From contig NZ_SUPL01000005.1 of the NCBI RefSeq assembly GCF_005047595.1, positions 243,262 to 307,261 on the forward strand: a stretch of DNA of 64,000 nucleotides, in the 5' to 3' direction. Made by a program: the position numbers and the translations under genes. Below, one piece after another: positions 1 to 8,150 of the stretch (positions are counted from its first letter, which is position 1; every line of letters starts with the position of its first letter). The notes beneath the pieces are model-generated. The model searched no databases and was not told the origin of the DNA. It worked only from the letters and a program-made list of their open reading frames with translations. Source of the stretch: Pontimicrobium aquaticum. GTDB lineage: Bacteria > Bacteroidota > Bacteroidia > Flavobacteriales > Flavobacteriaceae.

Positions 1-53
1 CTTTCTTTTAAAAGTCTTTTGTCTATCTTCTTTTATCTTTTGTCTTATCCATC

Positions 54-61
54 TATCTTTG
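54..61 (+). promoter_or_regulatory. Candidate -7 promoter element of gltX
   Basis: TATCTTTG fits the Bacteroidota -7 consensus TAnnTTTG and lies 17 bp before the gltX start codon. No convincing -33 TTG at the usual spacing was found, so this rests on one element only. Confidence 0.4.
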
Positions 62-77
62 CAGCAAATTTTAAAGC

Positions 78-1700
78 ATGAACAATAACGTACGCGTGCG
101 CTTTGCGCCTAGTCCAACAGGACCATTACATATTGGAGGCGTAAGAACAGCCCTTTTCAATTATTTATTTGCAAAAAAACACAACGGAACGTTTGTGTTA
201 CGTATTGAAGATACCGATCAAAATAGATATGTTGAAGGTGCTGAAGACTACATTATTAACGCTTTAAATTGGTGTGGAATCCCTTTTGATGAAGGTCCTA
301 CTTCGGCTACGCTCAGTACAGGCTCCAAAAATGAGCAATTTGGTCCATATAGACAAAGCGAACGCAAGCTTTTATATAAACAGTATGCTGAAGAATTAAT
401 TGCAAAAGGCAAAGCCTATTACGCTTTTGATACAGCCGAAGCCTTAGACGCTCATAGAAAAGACCATGAAGCTAAAGGGAAAACATTTATCTATAATTGG
501 CATAACCGATTAAAATTAAGCAATTCTTTATCACTTTCAGAAAATGAAGTCAAGGCAAAAATAGAAGCTGGAGACGATTATGTGATTCGATTTAAATCAC
601 CTCAAGATGAAACACTTCACTTAAAAGATATTATTCGTGGTGATATAAAAATAGATACCAATGTGCTTGACGATAAAGTGCTTTTTAAAAGCGATGGTAT
701 GCCAACCTATCATTTAGCTAATATTGTAGATGATCATTTAATGGAAATATCTCATGTTATTAGAGGTGAAGAATGGTTGCCTTCTTTAGCATTGCACCAA
801 CAATTGTACGATGCATTTGGATGGAATGCTCCTGAATTTGCACATTTACCACTGATTTTAAAACCCACAGGAAAAGGAAAATTAAGTAAGCGTGATGGTG
901 ATAAATTAGGGTTTCCTGTATTTCCATTAGAATGGAAAGACCCTAAAACTAGAGAGGTTTCAAGAGGTTATAAAGAAGATGGCTATTTTCCAGAAGCCAT
1001 GGTAAACTTTTTAGCCTTTTTAGGCTGGAACCCTGGAACTGAGCAAGAAATTTTTAGTTTAAAAGAATTAATCAATGCTTTCGAATTAGAACGTGTCAAT
1101 AAATCTGGAGCGCGTTTTGACCCTGAAAAAATCAAGTGGTTTAACCATCATTATATGCAAGAACAAGATAATGAAGAGCTTGCAAAGGTGTTTAAGCCAA
1201 TTGTTGATGCAAAATTAAATGTCATTGCGAGTGAAACGAAGCAATCTGTCGCAATTGATGAGATTACCACGTCGCAAGCTCCTCGTAATGACAGTAATAT
1301 TGACGAAAACTTTATTGCATTAGTCGTTGGGTTGGTTAAAGAACGTGCCACTTTTATAAGCGACTTTTGGGATTTAACACACTACTTCTTCTCCACGCCT
1401 AATAATTATGATGAAAAAGCCTTAAAAAAAGCTTTTAAAGAGGGTTCTGAAGATGTTTTAAGAGATGTAATGGCATTAATTAATGCTATTAATGATTATA
1501 CAACCGAGAACATTCAAAACACGATTAAAGGTTGGATTACATCAAACGAAATTGGTTTTGGTAAAGTCATGATGCCTTTACGACTAGCATTGGTTGGTGC
1601 TTTGCAAGGTCCTGATGTGTTTGATATTATGTTTATGATTGGTAAAAATGAAACCCTTAAACGTATGGAAAATGCCATAGCATTTATAACTAAAAGGTAA
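78..1700 (+). CDS. gltX: Glutamyl-tRNA synthetase with two repeat-derived insertions
   Basis: Charges tRNA-Glu with glutamate in the cytoplasm (class I aaRS). The HIGH-type motif is in PSPTGPLHIGG (residues 12-22) and the KMSKS-type motif is KLSKR (about residues 268-272). At 540 aa it is longer than bacteroidotal GltX, which is usually a little over 500 aa. The excess is explained by two in-frame insertions: about residues 75-88, between DEGP and GPYRQSER, matching a dispersed-repeat-like DNA sequence at 301-325; and residues 382-405, a 72-bp imperfect inverted repeat at 1221-1292. The frame stays open through both. The second insert lies in the C-terminal anticodon-binding half, in what is probably a surface loop. 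The gene overlaps the end of the convergent outer-membrane protein gene by 11 bp. Function is certain from family motifs; the origin of the inserts is inferred. Confidence 0.97.
   Translation: MNNNVRVRFAPSPTGPLHIGGVRTALFNYLFAKKHNGTFVLRIEDTDQNRYVEGAEDYIINALNWCGIPFDEGPTSATLSTGSKNEQFGPYRQSERKLLYKQYAEELIAKGKAYYAFDTAEALDAHRKDHEAKGKTFIYNWHNRLKLSNSLSLSENEVKAKIEAGDDYVIRFKSPQDETLHLKDIIRGDIKIDTNVLDDKVLFKSDGMPTYHLANIVDDHLMEISHVIRGEEWLPSLALHQQLYDAFGWNAPEFAHLPLILKPTGKGKLSKRDGDKLGFPVFPLEWKDPKTREVSRGYKEDGYFPEAMVNFLAFLGWNPGTEQEIFSLKELINAFELERVNKSGARFDPEKIKWFNHHYMQEQDNEELAKVFKPIVDAKLNVIASETKQSVAIDEITTSQAPRNDSNIDENFIALVVGLVKERATFISDFWDLTHYFFSTPNNYDEKALKKAFKEGSEDVLRDVMALINAINDYTTENIQNTIKGWITSNEIGFGKVMMPLRLALVGALQGPDVFDIMFMIGKNETLKRMENAIAFITKR
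301..325. repeat. Dispersed-repeat-like segment inside gltX
   Basis: The segment reads TTCGGCTACGCTCAGTACAG and resembles the TTCGACTACGCTCAGT-type intergenic repeat common in flavobacterial genomes (from memory, not searched). It coincides with about 14 extra residues between the conserved blocks DEGP and GPYRQSER of GltX. A related degenerate piece, TTTCGACTACG, occurs at about 13362-13372. Confidence 0.45.
1221..1292. repeat. 72-bp palindromic repeat inserted in frame in gltX
   Basis: The segment begins GTCATTGCGAG and ends CTCGTAATGAC. The ends are inverted repeats with one mismatch, and the inner arms (GAAGCAATCT against AGATTACCACGTCG) continue the imperfect pairing. Its length is 24 codons, so it adds 24 residues without a frameshift. 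The layout is that of the GTCATTGCGAGG...CCTCGCAATGAC mobile palindromic repeats seen in many bacteria (from memory). An open frame on the opposite strand here is only a shadow of the palindrome. Confidence 0.75.
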
Positions 1701-2361
1701 ACAAAGCTGTAAACATGATGGTTTCTGGATTACCCTTAAAACTAACATCTTCATTAAGATTATCGTTAAGTTTTTCAAACATGTTTAAAAAACCATAAAT
1801 ATATTGAGCTCTTAGTCTCAATGGTCCAAAGCCTGCAGTGGCTCCAATTGCTCCATTAATATTAAATTTAGACATTTCAGTGATATCTGAAGCCGATAAA
1901 TTGTCATAACCATTAATATAATAACTTTCTTGTTGGCTGTTTTTAAACTCCAAATCGCCATTGTATTGTAATTGTGGACCAACATCAATAGTAAAGTTAT
2001 TACCAATAATTTTTCCGTGAAACAAAAAACCTAATTGCGCTGCCATAAGCTTATATTCTATTTGCTCGTCACCAGCAACAAGATCAGTCATTCTGCCAGA
2101 AATTTCAAAAGTGTTTTCAGAAATTTGCATACCATAACTTACGGTGTACCATCGGTTTGGAATATCGACTGTTGCAGCAAGAGCAACAATAAAACCATTT
2201 CCTTTAGTAGTAGTAAAATTATCTGTTTTAATATTAAACAGACTAATGCCTCCACCTATACCAAATCCATTTTTAATATCATAACTTTTATGCTGTGCCT
2301 GAGTTATTGTAACAAAAAGCATACTTAGTGCTACTAATAAGGTAAGTTGTTTGTTTTTCAT
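1690..2361 (-). CDS. Outer-membrane beta-barrel protein (porin-like)
   Basis: A secreted protein of about 223 aa. The N-terminus is a Sec signal peptide (MKNKQLTLLVALSMLF..., cut after ITQAQ). The rest has alternating short amphipathic strands, glycine turns and a C-terminal FTALFTF ending in Phe, typical of small outer-membrane beta-barrels. I chose the ATG at 2361 because it gives a clean signal peptide; the ATG at 2373 is also possible. The open frame extends upstream without signal-peptide character. It converges on gltX with an 11-bp overlap. No specific function can be assigned. Confidence 0.8.
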   Translation of the reverse strand: MKNKQLTLLVALSMLFVTITQAQHKSYDIKNGFGIGGGISLFNIKTDNFTTTKGNGFIVALAATVDIPNRWYTVSYGMQISENTFEISGRMTDLVAGDEQIEYKLMAAQLGFLFHGKIIGNNFTIDVGPQLQYNGDLEFKNSQQESYYINGYDNLSASDITEMSKFNINGAIGATAGFGPLRLRAQYIYGFLNMFEKLNDNLNEDVSFKGNPETIMFTALFTF

Positions 2362-2437
2362 AGGATTTTTCATCGTTCGGAAACAAATATAACTTAATTT
2401 AGTAATCAAATATTTTTAACCATTTAATATTCTTGTT

Positions 2438-3367
2438 ATGGAACAATTTGTTTTTATACCTATCGCTTTTTTTGGACTAATAATTTTAATTTCTGCATTT
2501 TTTATTGTCAAACAGCAAACCGCTGCTGTTATTGAGCGTTTTGGTAAATTTCAAAGTATACGCCATTCTGGATTGCAATTAAAAATCCCTTTAGTTGATC
2601 GCATTGCTGGAAAGTTAAGTTTAAAAATTCAACAACTAGATGTCATTATTGAAACGAAAACTTTAGATGATGTATTTGTGCGCTTAAAAGTTTCTGTACA
2701 GTATAAAGTAATACGCGATAAAGTGTATGATGCATTTTATAAGCTAGATTATCCTCACGACCAAATTACAAGTTATGTGTTTGATGTGGTTCGTGCCGAA
2801 GTACCTAAAATGAAGCTGGATGATGTGTTTGTAAAAAAAGATGATATCGCTTTGGCTGTAAAAGCCGAATTAAACGACGCAATGTCTGATTATGGTTTCG
2901 ATATTATTAAAACACTTGTTACTGATATAGACCCTGATGCACAAGTAAAAGCGGCAATGAATAGAATTAATGCATCAGAGCGTGAAAAAATTGCAGCACA
3001 GTTTGAAGGTGATGCTGCTCGTATTCTTATAGTGGAAAAAGCAAAAGCTGAAGCTGAAAGCAAGCGTTTACAAGGTCAAGGTATTGCAGATCAACGACGT
3101 GAAATTGCTCGTGGTTTGGAAGAATCAGTAGAAGTTCTTAACAAGGTTGGCATCAACTCGCAAGAAGCCTCTGCTTTAATTGTAGTAACACAACACTATG
3201 ATACACTTCAAGCTATTGGTGGTGAAACAAACAGTAATTTAATCTTGTTGCCTAATTCACCTCAAGCAGGAAGTAATATGTTAAACGATATGGTGGCTAG
3301 TTTTACTGCTAGTAACCAAATTGGGGAGGCAATGAAGAATAAAAATGATAAAAAGAAAGATGAATAA
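2438..3367 (+). CDS. SPFH/Band 7 membrane protein (stomatin-like)
   Basis: A 309-aa protein with one N-terminal transmembrane helix (residues 5-27) followed by the conserved SPFH core. It begins VKQQTAAVIERFGKF and GLQLKIPLVDRI, with the typical DVRVRLKVSVQYKV-like strand, then an alanine/glutamate-rich coiled coil (EKAKAEAESKRLQGQGIADQ, residues 205-225). Stomatin-family proteins form large oligomeric rings at the membrane and organise microdomains or regulate membrane proteases. No NfeD partner is adjacent. The downstream gene starts a few bases before this gene ends, so the two are probably co-transcribed. Confidence 0.9.
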   Translation: MEQFVFIPIAFFGLIILISAFFIVKQQTAAVIERFGKFQSIRHSGLQLKIPLVDRIAGKLSLKIQQLDVIIETKTLDDVFVRLKVSVQYKVIRDKVYDAFYKLDYPHDQITSYVFDVVRAEVPKMKLDDVFVKKDDIALAVKAELNDAMSDYGFDIIKTLVTDIDPDAQVKAAMNRINASEREKIAAQFEGDAARILIVEKAKAEAESKRLQGQGIADQRREIARGLEESVEVLNKVGINSQEASALIVVTQHYDTLQAIGGETNSNLILLPNSPQAGSNMLNDMVASFTASNQIGEAMKNKNDKKKDE

Positions 3368-3896
3368 AATATATTCTAAACCAATATTGATGCTGTTACT
3401 TGTTTGTAGCAGCATTTCTTTTGCTCAAGATAAATCTGAGTTAAAGGCACAAGCGTTAAAAGATGCAAAAGCCACGTCTCACGCAACACTTAAATTTGAT
3501 TTTGAAACTGTTTTAAAACACACTTATCCTGGTGTTGTGACATTAATGGGTGGAAAAGAAAAAGCTATGGATTTATTAGAATCTACGTTTAATTCTATGG
3601 CTCAAGATGGTTTTGTGTTTGAAAAAGCTGAAATAGTTGGTGTTTCTGACATTGTTTACGAACAAGACGAGTATCGTTGCTACATAGAAAGTTACAATCA
3701 AATGATAATGAACAACCTAAGAATTAAGTCTAAGGGTTATTTATTGGGTATTTATGATACAAATTTAAAATACTGGTATTTTATTGAGGCTAAACAATTA
3801 AAAAACAATGCTTTGATGGATCAGGTATTTCCAAGCTTTAAAACAAGCCTTGTTATTCCTGATAATGAAATGACTCAAGAAAAAATTGAAAACTAA
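3360..3896 (+). CDS. Secreted protein of unknown function
   Basis: A protein of about 178 aa with a Sec signal peptide (MNKIYSKPILMLLLVCSS... cut near SFAQDK). I chose the ATG at 3360, residue 6 of the longer frame, because the signal peptide starts there. It overlaps the end of the SPFH gene by 8 bp, so translation may be coupled. The mature part is alpha/beta with no motif I recognise; its length and layout (LKFDFETVLKHTYPGVV... YFIEAKQL) are reminiscent of NTF2/SnoaL-like folds, but this is only an impression. Confidence 0.75.
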   Translation: MNKIYSKPILMLLLVCSSISFAQDKSELKAQALKDAKATSHATLKFDFETVLKHTYPGVVTLMGGKEKAMDLLESTFNSMAQDGFVFEKAEIVGVSDIVYEQDEYRCYIESYNQMIMNNLRIKSKGYLLGIYDTNLKYWYFIEAKQLKNNALMDQVFPSFKTSLVIPDNEMTQEKIEN

Positions 3897-3904
3897 ACTT
3901 CAAT

Positions 3905-3940
3905 AAAAAACCTCGAAACTAATTGTTTTGAGGTTTTTTT
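3905..3940. terminator. Bidirectional rho-independent terminator
   Basis: The stem AAAAAACCTC...GAGGTTTTTTT sits between the convergent 3360-3896 gene and glnS, with T runs on both strands. Confidence 0.8.
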
Positions 3941-3947
3941 GTGTTTT

Positions 3948-5960
3948 CTAAATAGCATTAGCTTCAGCAACCAAAATCTCGTTTTTATCTTCTAAGGCTT
4001 TTTCTATAAACTCATTAATCGAATCGTTACGTTCTAAACCATTTTTAAGTAGTTCTTTTAACACTACCATTGTGGCAATACGTGTGCCTACTTTTTTTAC
4101 AGCGGTTCCAAATAACGGTTCTAATTCATCATAAGACACATCTTTAGCTAATTCCTGAATGTCTGCTTTTACTTTTTGTTGCTTTTCTTCAGGTAAATTC
4201 GTGTATTTTTTTCCTAATTGCTGAATGACATTAATTGCCTTTCGTTGAGATTGTTGTTGTGTTTTTTGCTGATTTTGAGTACTTTTTTGCTTAGGTTTTT
4301 GCTTTTGCTTTACCCAAGAATCTCGTAAACCAACCGTTTTATTGAATACCAAGTTTTCTGGTGTTGAATCGTCATCCACATTAAAATACCCTAAACGCTG
4401 AAATTGGAAGCGTTCTCCAACCTTTACGTCAGCTAAACTAGGCTCAACAAAAGCATTGATGATTTTTAAAGAATTAGGATTAATAAACTCCATAAAATCT
4501 TTATCTGGATAACTGTCTGGAGCTTCATCCATAAATAGTCTATCATACTCCCTAATTTCTGCTTTAACAGCATGTTTTATTGATACCCAATGAAGTGTGC
4601 CTTTTACTTTTTTAGAGGTGTCTTCTGAATACTTACAATGAACTTCAGTAATATTTCCTTCAGAATCTTTAACAACCTTTTCTGCTTTAATGATGTAGGC
4701 ATTTTTAAGACGTACCTCACCTCCTAGTTTTAATCTAAAGAATTTATTTCCAGCTTCTTCTTTAAAATCTTCTTTTTCGATATAAATCTCCCTAGAAAAA
4801 GGAACTTTTCTACTTCCTGCTGAAGTATCCTCTGGGTTGTTTTCAGCTTCAAACCATTCTTCTTTGCTTTCAGGGTAATTGGTAATCACTACTTTTAAAG
4901 GATCTAAAACAGCCATTACACGCGGTGCTGTTTTATTTAAATCTTCTCGAATACAAAACTCCAACAACGATACATCAATGACGTTTTCACGTTTAGCTAC
5001 ACCAACTTTTTCTATAAAATTTCTTATAGAATCTGGTGTGTAACCTCTTCGGCGCAAACCTGAGATAGTAGGCATACGAGGGTCGTCCCAACCTGAAACG
5101 ATACCATCTTCTACTAATTTGAGTAGCTTTCGCTTACTCATAATGGTATAACTAAGGTTTAATCTAGCAAATTCTCGTTGCTTAGGAGTTAAAGGATACT
5201 CCTTGGCACTATAATCATATACCTGCTCCTTAAACCAATCGTAAAGCTTTCTATGAGGTTTAAACTCTAAAGAGCATAGTGAGTGTGAAATTTGTTCGAT
5301 GTAATCACTCTCACCGTGTGTCCAATCATACATTGGATAAATACACCAATCGTTTCCTGTTCTATGGTGATGTGCGTGCATAATACGATACATTATTGGG
5401 TCTCGCATCAGCATATTAGGATCTTCCATGTCAATTTTAGCGCGAAGTACATGTGTTCCTGCTGGAAACTCACCGTTTTTCATGCGCTCAAATAACTCTA
5501 GGTTTTCTTCTACACTTCTATTTCTGTATGGACTGTTAGTTCCTACTTGTGTTGGCGTTCCTTTTTGTTCAGCAATAGCTTCACTTGGCTGCGAATCGAC
5601 ATAAGCTTTTCCATCTTTTATCATTTGTACCGCCCAATCGTACAGCTGTTGAAAATAATCGGATGAGTATAATTCATTTGCCCATTTGTATCCTAACCAA
5701 GTAATATCTCGTTTTATAGCATCAACATATTCCTGTTCTTCTTTGGTAGGATTGGTATCATCAAAACGAAGATTTACAGGTGCATTGTATTTTTCTCCTA
5801 AACCAAAACTAATACCAATAGCTTTAGTGTGACCAATGTGTAAATACCCATTTGGCTCTGGTGGAAAACGAAAACGTAAGTTGTTTTTGGGCATTCCATT
5901 ACGTAAATCTTCCTCTATGATATGCTCAATAAAATTGAGTGATTTTGTTTCTTCAGACAT
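3948..5960 (-). CDS. glnS: Glutaminyl-tRNA synthetase with C-terminal extension
   Basis: Class I synthetase charging tRNA-Gln. The HIGH motif lies in PPEPNGYLHIGH (residues 33-44) and the KMSKS-like motif is MSKRK at about 273-277. The catalytic and two beta-barrel anticodon domains end near residue 549 (GLRDSWVK). An extra 120-residue tail follows: a Lys/Gln-rich linker (about 550-580), then a compact helical domain (about 585-665). Ordinary GlnRS is roughly 550-560 aa. Some bacteria, such as Deinococcus, fuse a YqeY/GatB-like tRNA-binding domain here, and this tail may be a short relative. The gene is divergent from folB. Confidence 0.96.
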   Translation of the reverse strand: MSEETKSLNFIEHIIEEDLRNGMPKNNLRFRFPPEPNGYLHIGHTKAIGISFGLGEKYNAPVNLRFDDTNPTKEEQEYVDAIKRDITWLGYKWANELYSSDYFQQLYDWAVQMIKDGKAYVDSQPSEAIAEQKGTPTQVGTNSPYRNRSVEENLELFERMKNGEFPAGTHVLRAKIDMEDPNMLMRDPIMYRIMHAHHHRTGNDWCIYPMYDWTHGESDYIEQISHSLCSLEFKPHRKLYDWFKEQVYDYSAKEYPLTPKQREFARLNLSYTIMSKRKLLKLVEDGIVSGWDDPRMPTISGLRRRGYTPDSIRNFIEKVGVAKRENVIDVSLLEFCIREDLNKTAPRVMAVLDPLKVVITNYPESKEEWFEAENNPEDTSAGSRKVPFSREIYIEKEDFKEEAGNKFFRLKLGGEVRLKNAYIIKAEKVVKDSEGNITEVHCKYSEDTSKKVKGTLHWVSIKHAVKAEIREYDRLFMDEAPDSYPDKDFMEFINPNSLKIINAFVEPSLADVKVGERFQFQRLGYFNVDDDSTPENLVFNKTVGLRDSWVKQKQKPKQKSTQNQQKTQQQSQRKAINVIQQLGKKYTNLPEEKQQKVKADIQELAKDVSYDELEPLFGTAVKKVGTRIATMVVLKELLKNGLERNDSINEFIEKALEDKNEILVAEANAI

Positions 5961-5976
5961 CTTTAAAAATAAAAGA

Positions 5977-5984
5977 CAAAGTTA
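5977..5984 (-). promoter_or_regulatory. Candidate -7 element of glnS
   Basis: On the minus strand this reads TAACTTTG, matching TAnnTTTG, 17 bp upstream of the glnS start codon. Confidence 0.5.
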
Positions 5985-6000
5985 TTAAATATTAGTGTAA

Positions 6001-6008
6001 TATATTTG
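6001..6008 (+). promoter_or_regulatory. Candidate -7 element of folB
   Basis: TATATTTG matches TAnnTTTG and lies 17 bp before the TTG start of folB. With the minus-strand element at 5977-5984 it makes a compact divergent promoter. Confidence 0.5.
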
Positions 6009-6024
6009 CTGAAAATATTTTGTT

Positions 6025-6387
6025 TTGGGAATTATTAAAGTTGAAAATATTAGGGTATTTGCCCATCATGGTTGTTTAACAGAAGAAACTAAAATAGGTA
6101 GTGACTATCGAGTAGATTTAAAGGTTAAAGCAGATTTACAAACATCTGCTAAAACTGATAAATTAAGTGACACTATTGATTATGTGTTTTTAAACCGCGT
6201 TATTAGGGAGGAAATGAAACAACCTTCACATTTATTAGAAACTGTAGCTAAGCGTATTTTAATGCGTATTTTTAAAGAAGATACATTAGTACAAAAAGCA
6301 ACCGTCTGGGTGTCTAAAATAAACCCTCCAATTGGTGGTGATGTTGAAATGGTAACGATTAAAATGACCGAAAAACGAAAAAAGTAA
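6025..6387 (+). CDS. folB: Dihydroneopterin aldolase
   Basis: Folate-pathway enzyme cleaving 7,8-dihydroneopterin to 6-hydroxymethyl-dihydropterin and glycolaldehyde. Length 120 aa, normal for FolB. Family features are VFAHHGCLTEE near the N-terminus (residues 11-21), the DTIDYVFLNRVI segment, HLLETVAKRI and the C-terminal KINPPIGGDVE with the pterin-binding turn. The only in-frame start is TTG at 6025; no ATG precedes the conserved N-terminus. It stands alone between glnS and tRNA-Cys. Confidence 0.93.
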   Translation: MGIIKVENIRVFAHHGCLTEETKIGSDYRVDLKVKADLQTSAKTDKLSDTIDYVFLNRVIREEMKQPSHLLETVAKRILMRIFKEDTLVQKATVWVSKINPPIGGDVEMVTIKMTEKRKK

Positions 6388-6417
6388 GTGTTAATAGTGT
6401 GAAAACTTTATTTTTTT

Positions 6418-6425
6418 TACATTTG
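6418..6425 (+). promoter_or_regulatory. Candidate -7 element of tRNA-Cys
   Basis: TACATTTG fits TAnnTTTG and lies 12 bp before the mature tRNA 5' end. Confidence 0.55.
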
Positions 6426-6437
6426 CTGTCCAAATAA

Positions 6438-6508
6438 GGCGTCTTGGCCGAGTGGCTAGGCAGAGGTCTGCAAAACCTTGTACAGCGGTTCGAATCCGCT
6501 AGACGCCT
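6438..6508 (+). tRNA. tRNA-Cys (anticodon GCA)
   Basis: A 71-nt cloverleaf. The acceptor stem GGCGTCT pairs with AGACGCC; U is the discriminator, as expected for Cys; the anticodon GCA is at 6470-6472 and the T-arm holds GGTTCGAATCC. The terminal CCA is not encoded. Confidence 0.95.
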
Positions 6509-6517
6509 CGATAATTA

Positions 6518-6544
6518 AGAGACATTTAGGTGTCTCTTTTTTTT
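6518..6544 (+). terminator. Terminator of tRNA-Cys
   Basis: The hairpin AGAGACA-tttagg-TGTCTCT is followed by eight T. Confidence 0.8.
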
Positions 6545-6581
6545 ATGTTCTAATTTTTATAAAAAATTAATTAAATACATA

Positions 6582-6629
6582 CAAAACCTTGTACAGCGTA
6601 TTATTTAATGTTGGAATGCTAGACGCCTC
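6582..6629 (+). pseudogene. Scrambled partial copy of tRNA-Cys 3' half
   Basis: CAAAACCTTGTACAGCG (6582-6598) repeats tRNA positions 6471-6487, and GCTAGACGCCTC (6618-6629) repeats 6498-6509. In the tRNA the two blocks are separated by the 10-nt T-loop region. Here 19 unrelated bases separate them, so the T-arm is destroyed. It looks like a remnant of an attachment site or of a partial duplication. Confidence 0.8.
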
Positions 6630-6659
6630 AAAAACCTTCAAGTTTCCTTGAAGGTTTTT
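6630..6659. terminator. Terminator behind the tRNA-Cys remnant and the LysE-type gene
   Basis: AAAAACCTTCAAG-ttt-CCTTGAAGGTTTTT forms a strong stem with T runs on both strands. It probably terminates the minus-strand LysE-type gene. Confidence 0.8.
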
Positions 6660-6660
6660 A

Positions 6661-7329
6661 TTACCCTATATCTTCTATTAAATTTTGAGGGTTAAGCTGG
6701 TCTTTGGGCAAAAAACCTTTTACAATAAGCACTAAGCCGCAAATAACTAAAATAAGTCCTAGTAGTTTTTTTACTTTTAAAATGCGTTCTGGTGTTAGCT
6801 TTTTCTTAAGTTGTTTTGCTAGTAATATTTTAAATATATCGGTAACAAAATAGGCTAATATCATCGTTCCGAAAAATGCCACAAATCTATTAAAATCGTT
6901 TTCAAGACTTGGTCCAGTAATAATAATAACGCCTAACCAAAATACTAAAACACCAATGTTTATAAAGTTTAGTAGGAAACCTTTTATAAATAATCCTAGA
7001 TAATTTGTTTTTGTAAAGACTAATTCACTAGCTTCATTAGTAGAGCGTTTAGGTTTTTTAAGGAAAATAATAATACCATAAACCGTTATTATCATGCCTC
7101 CAAACACAAATAAACCAGGTTGATTACTTAGGTTTTCTAATAATTGAAAGCTACTAAAATAAGCTAAACAGATAAAAAACACATCTGCCACAATTACTCC
7201 TAAATCAAACACTACAGCTGCCCGAAATCCTTTTGTAGCACTCGTTTCTATTAAGACAAAAAATACAGGACCTATCATAAAGGCTAAGAAAAAACCTAGA
7301 GGAATCGCTGCTTGAATGTCTTCTATCAT
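6661..7329 (-). CDS. LysE/RhtB family amino-acid exporter-like membrane protein
   Basis: About 222 aa with six predicted transmembrane helices. The N-terminus (AAIPLGFFLAFMIGPVFFVLIETSATKGFRAA) carries the GP...F..I..S...G.R.G signature of LysE translocators. Such proteins export amino acids or other small metabolites across the inner membrane; the substrate here is unknown. I prefer the ATG at 7329 (MIEDIQAAIP) over the upstream start at 7383, because the added 18 residues do not belong to the family. Confidence 0.85.
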   Translation of the reverse strand: MIEDIQAAIPLGFFLAFMIGPVFFVLIETSATKGFRAAVVFDLGVIVADVFFICLAYFSSFQLLENLSNQPGLFVFGGMIITVYGIIIFLKKPKRSTNEASELVFTKTNYLGLFIKGFLLNFINIGVLVFWLGVIIITGPSLENDFNRFVAFFGTMILAYFVTDIFKILLAKQLKKKLTPERILKVKKLLGLILVICGLVLIVKGFLPKDQLNPQNLIEDIG

Positions 7330-7408
7330 GTAATATGTAATAAAAATGCCGAATAAATATTCAGCATTTTGAAGTTGTAACAAATATAATAAAAGATGCC
7401 AAAGGATT

Positions 7409-8083
7409 TTAATCCATATGCTTAATTCTTCCTCCTAAGGCTTTACTTTTATTTACTTTTTTAGGGTCTCCATACACAAATACATCACCTCCAGCTCGTA
7501 TTTTAATATCTAATACATCTGTAGCATTAACATCTGCCTCTCCTCCTGCTCTAATTGCTATTTCGGTTGATTCTGTTTTTAGATTTTTTCCTTTGTAAAC
7601 TCCTCCTGTACTAATTGATATGTCTTGACTTTGAGATTTACCTGAAGTTTGTATTACACCTCCTGTAACAGATTTAATAGTAGCTGTAGTTACTTTTAAA
7701 TCTACATTAATTTCGCCTCCTTCTTGTGCTCTTAGCTCAATTTCATATTGTTTAATTTTATCGTTAGATCTTATTTTTGCACCTTCGTTTGCATCAATAA
7801 TATCTACATTAGTGTAGTATAGTTGTACATTAGTATTGTTTCCGTCATAGCTTTCTTCAAGTTTCATTCTAATTTTTAACTTTCCGTTTTTATTAACGAT
7901 AACGACGTCATTTTTATTTCTTCCACTAATAACAGCTTCATTTTTATTTGACTTTATTAACTCTACTTCTATTAAATCGTAAACTTTAAGTTCGGTGAAT
8001 TCGCCAATGGATTTTGTAATCTCACTTTGTGAAAAAACGATTGATGTGATTAAAAAACTAAGTGTTGCTAAGATATTTTTCAT
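7409..8083 (-). CDS. GIN-domain (DUF2807) secreted protein
   Basis: 224 aa with a signal peptide (MKNILATLSFLITSIVFSQS). The remainder is a right-handed parallel beta-helix-like run of repeating G/N/D strands (VTGGVIQTSGKSQ, IRAGGEADV, IRAGGDVFVYG). This is the head GIN domain common in Bacteroidota surface or periplasmic proteins of unknown function. It probably stands alone, with about 70 bp to rnr upstream. Confidence 0.85.
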   Translation of the reverse strand: MKNILATLSFLITSIVFSQSEITKSIGEFTELKVYDLIEVELIKSNKNEAVISGRNKNDVVIVNKNGKLKIRMKLEESYDGNNTNVQLYYTNVDIIDANEGAKIRSNDKIKQYEIELRAQEGGEINVDLKVTTATIKSVTGGVIQTSGKSQSQDISISTGGVYKGKNLKTESTEIAIRAGGEADVNATDVLDIKIRAGGDVFVYGDPKKVNKSKALGGRIKHMD

Positions 8084-8150
8084 TGTAATTTAAGTTTTAT
8101 TTTTATTGAGGGTTCTAAATCAATAACTATACCAATTGGTATTTATTATA

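Noticed and set aside
1151..1351. 66-codon minus-strand frame inside gltX
   Set aside because: It is a shadow of the palindromic repeat and of gltX coding sequence; no promoter, start context or homology.
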